From NCBI GenBank assembly GCA_028455995.1, contig JABELC010000013.1, forward strand, positions 1,054,001 to 1,118,000: a stretch of DNA of 64,000 bases. The letters run 5' to 3'. A model generated the notes under the pieces. The model was not told where the DNA came from and made no database searches. It saw only the letters and a program-made list of their open reading frames with translations. The DNA is from Scleromitrula shiraiana. Lineage: Eukaryota; Ascomycota; Leotiomycetes; Helotiales; Sclerotiniaceae. The position numbers and the translations under genes are program-made. Below, piece after piece: positions 56,501 to 64,000 of this stretch (the first letter of the stretch is position 1; the number at the start of each line of letters is the position of its first letter).

Positions 56501-57988
56501 AGGGGGAGGGAGCGAGAACGAGAACAAGAAAGGGAAAAGGAGACTTCGAATGTGGGTTTGAATTCGGATGTAGATTTGGAGAGGAAAAAGAAGGATGACT
56601 TTCATGGTGGGGCGTCTTCTTCAGGCTATTTTAAGGGGAAGATAGCTGAGGAGTATAGGGAAAGGAGGAAGGAAAGGGAGAGGGAAAAGGAGAGGGAAAG
56701 GGAGAGGGAAAAGGAGAGGGAAAAGGAGAGGGAAAAGGAGAGGGAAAAGGAGAGGGAAAAGGAGTGGGAAAAGGAGAGGGAAAAGGAGAGGGAAAGGGAG
56801 AGTACGGATAAGAGTTTGAACTTGGATGCAAATTTGAACGAGACAAAGAACCATGATGTTAATGGTGAAGCGTCTTCTTCAGTTTATCTTAGGAAGAAGG
56901 CGGCGGAAGAATTTAGGGAGAAGGAGAAGGAATGGGAGAAGGAAAGGGAAAAGGAAAGGGAGAGTACAAACGAAGCTTCCGGCTATTTGAGGGGGAGGGT
57001 AGCTGAGGAGCTTAGGCAGAGGAGGAAGGAAAGAGAAAGGAAGAGGGAGAGTACTAATGAGGTTTTGAGCTCAGATGCAGATTTGGAAGGGAGAATGAGA
57101 GATGGCTCTTACTCTGAAGAAAGTAGTGGGAGAGCGGTTGAGGATAGGGCTAGTGTCAGTGCTAGTGCTACGGCTAGTGCGGGATATTTTGATGCGCAGA
57201 TGAGGTGGCCTGGTAGTGGTGAGGGTTCGCAGGGTGTTATGAAGGGAAGTTGGTGGGGTCAGGGGGAGAGTGAAATGTCTAATCGTGGCGTTGAGAGTTC
57301 GGGTGGTATTATGAAGGGGGGCTGGAGGGATGAGGGAGATAGTCAAATGTCTAACCAGGGTGTTGAGAGTTCGGGAGTTGTTACGGAGAAGGGTTGGAGG
57401 GGTGAGGCGGGCAGTAAGATTCCCAATGCTGGTGATGAAAGTTCGGGGAGTGTGGTGAAGATGGGCCGGAGGGGCGATGATGGGAAAGAAATTTCCAATC
57501 GTGATTTTGAGATTAGAGATTGGGAAATGAAGGAGAAACGAATGGAGGGAGGTAGAAAGGTAGAAAAGGATAAAATGAAGGGGGGATGGAGGGTTGAGGG
57601 GGAGAGTAAAATTTCTAATCATGGCGTTGGGGTTGGGAATTGTGAAGTGGTGGAGAAACGGATGGAAGGGGGTTTGGAGGTGGAAAGGGATAGATTGTAC
57701 TTGGAGATGAATGAGGAGAGAGATGAGCATAGAGACGTGGATGAGAGAGAGGGTGAGAGTGAGACATCAAATATAAAGCTTAAGGGATTGAGGTTGGGAA
57801 TTAAGAGTGTTACGGTTATTCTTCATGTGGAAGGGGGTGAAGATTTGGTGCTGAGAGGGGAGCCTGAGAGAATTGTTAGGGTGGAGAGGGGTGAGATGAG
57901 AGAGGGTGAGGGGTTAGATGGGTTGGAGTTGGAGTTGGAATTGGAGGGGTTGGAGGGACTTTTGAAGACAAGGTCGGGGCAGGTTTAG
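53552..57988 (+). CDS. 1478-residue low-complexity protein with Cys/His-rich clusters
   Basis: A single uninterrupted frame of 1478 residues starting MNYSWRPGPGPAPPKSYAHS. It is mostly disordered. Imperfect repeats occur near residues 175-235 (VDHTVGHGIDGRH, twice or more). A likely zinc site lies near 364-400: VCHLCFWIHDKNERTCWKC, then RHRLCHACDALCP. More Cys pairs follow: ECGCPNCIP near 555, and ECHGYPKTGHGNCGRSP, VCQHCLDDCECLACQ and RCCTNNVHKP near 610-665. The C-terminal third is a charged helical region with a hexanucleotide-encoded (EREKEREK) run at about 56660-56800 and VESSG/MSNQ repeats. Cys spacing recalls fungal treble-clef or ring-like modules, but I recognise no family. Nuclear or scaffold roles are only guesses. 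Confidence 0.8.
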   Translation: MNYSWRPGPGPAPPKSYAHSTSSIHSQFPARTYNSSPNISVRNFPIAAGTVASRIQFLQGLANSKTASPVSACGPAEAQANTNSSRRREYSRSSPSESRPVPVQGSIDTSQRRENSRSSPNELPPSSAQASRDSKSRRENARSSFGRRPTNIFGNPAGRNSKPNEDIESQVRTRHSFLGLNTPRVDHTVGHGIDGRHGFLGIPKVDHTVGHGIDGRHSFRELHIPREGHAIEHGIYGKGLFARVDERNRMARRGKTRRMAGQSDTVMPRNDDSRIQNQSQRLRGLGTMTPTSSSQSPYSSAIKTRKDQERTTDSSISTRTTSTTRRKSVRDLFDAYGIERPDGLASSEDVPREELHKPTRHRVCHLCFWIHDKNERTCWKCRHRLCHACDALCPLPNGSRCVSWDYDEFSTNHHGDEVSRPNAEPILTTPRPQHSKSKQRLIRPAPFPIQKSSMNEVECAGKITKRGSFPSFDNAKPPAQMDSKLRHTKSIDLRKLLQPMHDSSQNKRQGDTNSIRIASRKDQETPQVHRPGHIVEFDDQDTVEYRPASEQSQTDECGCPNCIPALKVDTQYRHSTTKMRHRNPSFSMDRFTTVDVSYADDRQSDHPSEYIECHGYPKTGHGNCGRSPVEAGVLGVCQHCLDDCECLACQNTYHSVRCCTNNVHKPMIHHHHSPAISSINSSYTGISDKQDLFRGSIGVGLSSQTYDRSSRYGDSLSSEPLNVATKTAKSLSPEPLNLPIKTARSLSTEPLSVQIRTPKMKNIDSSAPSTGKRDIINPTRPRQMKDVNSSLSSIGERETINPTRILEIKDIESNLSSTEKRETIHPPKTTLPWTSSPNPPTVSSKPKATSSTLIKKATKRASQDKGFISIPGHSLVSDAKKSHEKVMEKEKWPRLSSYVETRSDANSMKNQRELGRTINGSGYLASDESDVRDREKSRSYSSAGTGESLSMREQGERKQGVARETSSLGYFREKVAEEFRGRGRGREREREQEREKETSNVGLNSDVDLERKKKDDFHGGASSSGYFKGKIAEEYRERRKEREREKEREREREKEREKEREKEREKEREKEWEKEREKERERESTDKSLNLDANLNETKNHDVNGEASSSVYLRKKAAEEFREKEKEWEKEREKERESTNEASGYLRGRVAEELRQRRKERERKRESTNEVLSSDADLEGRMRDGSYSEESSGRAVEDRASVSASATASAGYFDAQMRWPGSGEGSQGVMKGSWWGQGESEMSNRGVESSGGIMKGGWRDEGDSQMSNQGVESSGVVTEKGWRGEAGSKIPNAGDESSGSVVKMGRRGDDGKEISNRDFEIRDWEMKEKRMEGGRKVEKDKMKGGWRVEGESKISNHGVGVGNCEVVEKRMEGGLEVERDRLYLEMNEERDEHRDVDEREGESETSNIKLKGLRLGIKSVTVILHVEGGEDLVLRGEPERIVRVERGEMREGEGLDGLELELELEGLEGLLKTRSGQV

Positions 57989-60715
<2,727 letters not shown>

Positions 60716-60848
60716 TGTCACAAAAGAGGTGATCATGTGATCAACTGAATGGCACTAGTGGTATATTATAGTATATATAGAGGGAGCTACGCTCCCTCAT
60801 AGAAGAGATCAATCAAGAGTACTTTACTATGCTACTTTCTGTGTGGCA
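60716..60848 (+). mobile_element. Solo-LTR-like short element, copy 2
   Basis: A 133-bp element beginning TGTCACAAAAGAGG and ending TGTGTGGCA, flanked by identical CATAT at 60711-60715 and 60849-60853. It includes GTGATCATGTGATCA, TAGTATATATAGAG and a perfect inverted repeat GAGGGAGC-TAC-GCTCCCTC. It is homologous to the copy at 6413-6596 in the opposite orientation. The ends are TG...CA, as in LTRs. No coding capacity. Confidence 0.75.
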
Positions 60849-63449
60849 CATATACACCTTTGACGCAACGTTGATTGAGTAGCCCAATACATTCCTTGTA
60901 TTGTAAAATAGTTGTTTGGCTAGGCAGAGCATTCGAAATTCAATTCCAAGTATGTAAGATCTCATTATATTCAACGTTTGAAGACAATAAAAACTTGCAA
61001 ATAAACTAACCCCGCTTGCTTTCTGAGAGTTTGAACTTGGTTTCTGGGTATTTGATGGCTATCTACCGGCTAATCTGAGAACTAGTCCTCGAAAAGCTTG
61101 GACGAGAATGCAGAAAATGGCAATTTCTGCAAGTATTATGAACAAGAAGCAGTTTTACCAACAAACGTGAAATGACTGCAGTGGAAAACAATAACAGCAA
61201 CAACTGTGGCACCAAGGATAACATATATACCAGCAGAATTAATACAGAATAGGATAATTTACGCAAGCATTACTACACGAACAACGGAATGAATGGAAAC
61301 TCTGCCAAAAAATCTATTCCCATATACCACTATTCTGCAATTCTGTTATTTCAGTTGTTGATTTAAAACCTGACAAGTTCGGGTCTTTTATATGTGTATG
61401 ATTGAATGACTATTGGTAGGTATGCGATCTGAGAGTGCTGAATGTGAATACACTTCGCAATGCTAGATTATAAACGAATGATCCGATTCCTACCCCGCAA
61501 ACCTTTTGAGACATGAGGGAAATAATTCACCTGGCTCCATATCAAATTGCTGGTTAGTACCAGGGTTATCTCTTAGCCATAATATAAAGGGTTGTCCTCT
61601 GGCAATTTCAGATAAAGAATCAACGGTTCCTTGGTTTCAGCTGGCTACCCCTGGTAATTCTCGAAGTATCTTCGTAAGTCGTTTTGTCGCATCTCAAGTG
61701 AAAAGAAACTGAAAATATTCCACAATATTGTGGACACAAAGCAGTGTGTCGAATTTCGACGATCAACTTGAAAGACATGAGAGTGATAACTTACCATGCT
61801 GAATACACGAACCCTTTGGGTTAGTTAGTGAGAGCTAGGGAACACTGCCAAGAGTATCCATCGCGTATCCCGAAGTTTTGTCCCAAGTCACTTAGCATAA
61901 TAGTCATTCATGTTATTGCATAGTTGATGGATCATCTCACTTGAGGGGTTTGAGTGCCTTTGAAGATTTTCTATTGAGAGTCAGTGATCATTTCTGAAGT
62001 CATCTTGAAGGTGATGGAGACGTAAAATATATTCATTCGAAGCATCAGAATGGCCCAGCTGTCTGTCATCTAATTGAATGGCTGATAAGGATCTGTAGTG
62101 ATCAATCTACGAACTAATTAGTTCTAATCTACTCTGCTGAGATATTCTGGAAGCATATCCCTAGCTAATCTCTGAATGTCCGATAAAACCGAAACATTCC
62201 ATACACGTATCCACATGGCTAAATGCTGGTAGCTCGAAACCATCAATGTTGTCGACCCCACAATTTCCTCGATTGGCGTTGTCTGAAAGCTTGGAATAGC
62301 TTATCCTGTAGATTCATGAGCAGGCATGAAACAAATTCATGGTGATTTACTCAGTTACCGCGCAACAATATTAATATCATAATATGGAGGCTGTGTACCT
62401 CCGGAATTTGACTCGTTGAATGTTGGGTGGGAAGTTGTAATGCTCTTTTGGTGCTCTAGTAGTAGATCAATTTTGGAGATAAACACAACCTCTATCTGAT
62501 TATTCACTGGATGAAACATACTATCTTACTGATGGCAGAGGGTAGCAAAAGATGAATGTCCAAAAACTACCCCGCTCAGATCCAATCTCTGTTTCAATGC
62601 CTACTACGGCGTAATTATGTCATTCATTACATAATCTACTTATCCTATGCTGGATCAGAGTTCTAACCCCTTGGTAATTTTGTCTGTAGTACAATTCAAT
62701 GGCCTAAATCCTTGAATTAAGTGAAAGGACGCCAAGACCAAAAGTCATGTGGTATCTAGACCCGAAAGTAACAAGTTTATCTAATGCTAAGTGCATCATC
62801 TCCCATATTTGGAAGAACTACTAATATGAGTATCTTGCGTAGATGATTTTCTTTCTATGTATTTGCTCATCATATCTTGAGAGTAACTTTGTGAGGATTG
62901 AGAGGCACGGTTTATGATCGAAACTCCAGTGACAACAGAACATAAAAATAAATCATCCCGTCGAATTTCGCCTGACATATTTCTTATCAACGATCTAATC
63001 TAATGTACATGAATATAGACAAGAAAGAAGAAGAAACCTGAATATAGTGGTGATGTCACTGCTACAAAATACATCCTAACTGAAAGTAGACCGCAAAAAT
63101 CCCAATCTGTAGAATGTGAAGCACAGAGGCGGAAAAAGCTGGTGGATAAAACTACATCCAGACTATCCGGAATCATCTGGAAAGTAAGAAACGGATAAGA
63201 GAAAAGCAAATAGAGCTTTAAATGCGGTAATTTGAACCAATCGGAAGATTTTCATGTTTCTAGAGGAATAACGTGAAGAGCAGGCCCTCTTCTGGGTGTC
63301 TGTGGAACCGGAACTGATCCTGGATCGCCGTCATGAAATTTCTCTTGGCTGTAATTTGAGTGAAGGCATCAGTAAGTTCTTGAAAGGCTCCAAGAACCAA
63401 AAGTGCAGAAACAGGCAATAGTACCCGTTGTCACCCTTCAAATTACAGG
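60849..63449. other. Gene-poor right flank
   Basis: About 2.6 kb without a supported gene. Around 63010-63430 several frames on both strands look protein-like (for example FHDGDPGSVPVPQTPRRGP on the minus strand). They conflict with one another and I cannot assign exons. Confidence 0.4.
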
Positions 63450-63797
63450 TATCGATGTAAGTTAATTTCTTTTGATAACACCTCCAGAAGAGATAATGTT
63501 CCACGGGACCTGCCAGATCGACGATCCTCTTGGCATCAAGTAACTGATCGCAGAAGGATCCAGGCCCATGTGAACAATATATTTGTGTAGCTATTATGCG
63601 TTCCTGGGAGAAGGGGGAAATGCGCCTACTAATAAAGGATTTGCCGCGATATGCTGGGCTATTATGGAGACTACTTATAGTTCATTTACTTTGATGCTAC
63701 GGATCTTTCCTTGCCTACCACTGCAAACTACCTGTTCTTGTTTAGGAACATGGTTTTGCGACTGCACATATCCTTCATCCACGAATAGATGTGGAGT
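63450..63797 (-). mobile_element. Possible decayed pogo/Fot1-like DDE transposase fragment
   Basis: One minus-strand frame reads TPHLFVDEGYVQSQNHVP, then VVCSGRQGKIRSIKVNEL, a TAA at 63677-63675, VVSIIAQHIAANPLLVGAFP, PSPRNA, two further stops, and LHKYIVHMGLDPSAISYL. The order VDEGY ... GRQGK ... VNE(stop)VVSIIA ... PP resembles the first part of the DDE domain of pogo-type Tc1/mariner transposases, where VDE carries the first catalytic Asp. Stops interrupt it and the rest of the domain was not found. A second minus-strand frame (about 63683 to 63339) is open for about 115 codons and also looks protein-like, so the assignment is weak. Confidence 0.33.
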
Positions 63798-64000
63798 TCT
63801 AAGATTTCATGTTCATGTTACACAACAATGTAGCCTACCGCTATCCTAGCAGCTCGATCCAAACTTTGACCCTTGAAAGATTCTGATGTGTTTGCTCTTT
63901 TCTAATACCGCCCTTACGTTTGGAGCAAACACATGGTAATTATTAGGTGCAAATAGTTTTCTGAATTTCCCCTCCCGAAATCACAATTTTATGCTGTGCC

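Noticed and set aside
63880..63935. Inverted repeat TGTTTGCTC ... GAGCAAACA as a transposon end or terminator
   Set aside because: A 9-bp stem with a loop of about 28 nt and no flanking duplication; it could be chance in this AT-rich DNA.

Overview
The window looks like a nuclear chromosome segment of a filamentous ascomycete (Pezizomycotina). Genes carry short introns of about 46-250 nt with GTAAGT-like donors and YAG acceptors. Fungal-specific families are present: a Zn2Cys6 transcription factor, WSC-domain protein, HeLo-like domain, NmrA-like reductase and DUF2457-like acidic protein. Intergenic DNA is AT-rich and full of microsatellites. A Leotiomycete (Helotiales/Sclerotiniaceae-like) is my best guess from overall style, but that is inference.

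Layout. 0-6 kb: a small metabolic group. A DHA2-type MFS transporter (minus strand, runs off the left edge, one in-frame stop) is divergent from a cytochrome P450, followed by an NmrA-like NAD(P)-binding protein. 6-8.7 kb: gene-poor, with a short solo-LTR-like element. 8.7-15 kb: SAR1 (COPII GTPase), a patatin-like lipase, and a two-exon HeLo-like-domain protein. 15-20.7 kb: no intact gene, but a decayed reverse transcriptase of DIRS-like type. 20.7-27.5 kb: NatB catalytic subunit, an unrecognised Ser/Asp-rich protein, and a secreted two-WSC-domain Ser/Thr-rich protein. 27.5-32.4 kb: a broken GNAT acetyltransferase and an unrecognised three-exon gene. 32.8-38.7 kb: a six-exon Zn2Cys6 regulator facing away from a family III CoA-transferase. 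38.7-43.8 kb: mostly non-coding, with a 172-bp tandem duplication and one weak two-exon candidate gene. 43.8-46.2 kb: the acidic DUF2457-like protein. 46.2-52.2 kb: a microsatellite-rich stretch without a gene. 52.2-58 kb: mitochondrial ATP synthase delta subunit and a 1478-residue low-complexity protein with Cys/His clusters. 58-64 kb: a 183-bp GATT satellite, a second copy of the solo-LTR-like element, and a possible decayed DDE transposase at the right edge.

Housekeeping genes (SAR1, NatB, ATP synthase delta) alternate with accessory loci and with decayed elements. The clearest new observations are two dispersed short elements, each bounded by its own 5-bp target duplication; the DIRS-like relic; the nonsense codon in the transporter of the P450 cluster; and abrupt C-rich to G-rich switches inside two coding regions. 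I did not find a convincing complete undescribed multi-gene system. The best functional lead is the stand-alone HeLo-like protein with a C-terminal hydrophobic segment.
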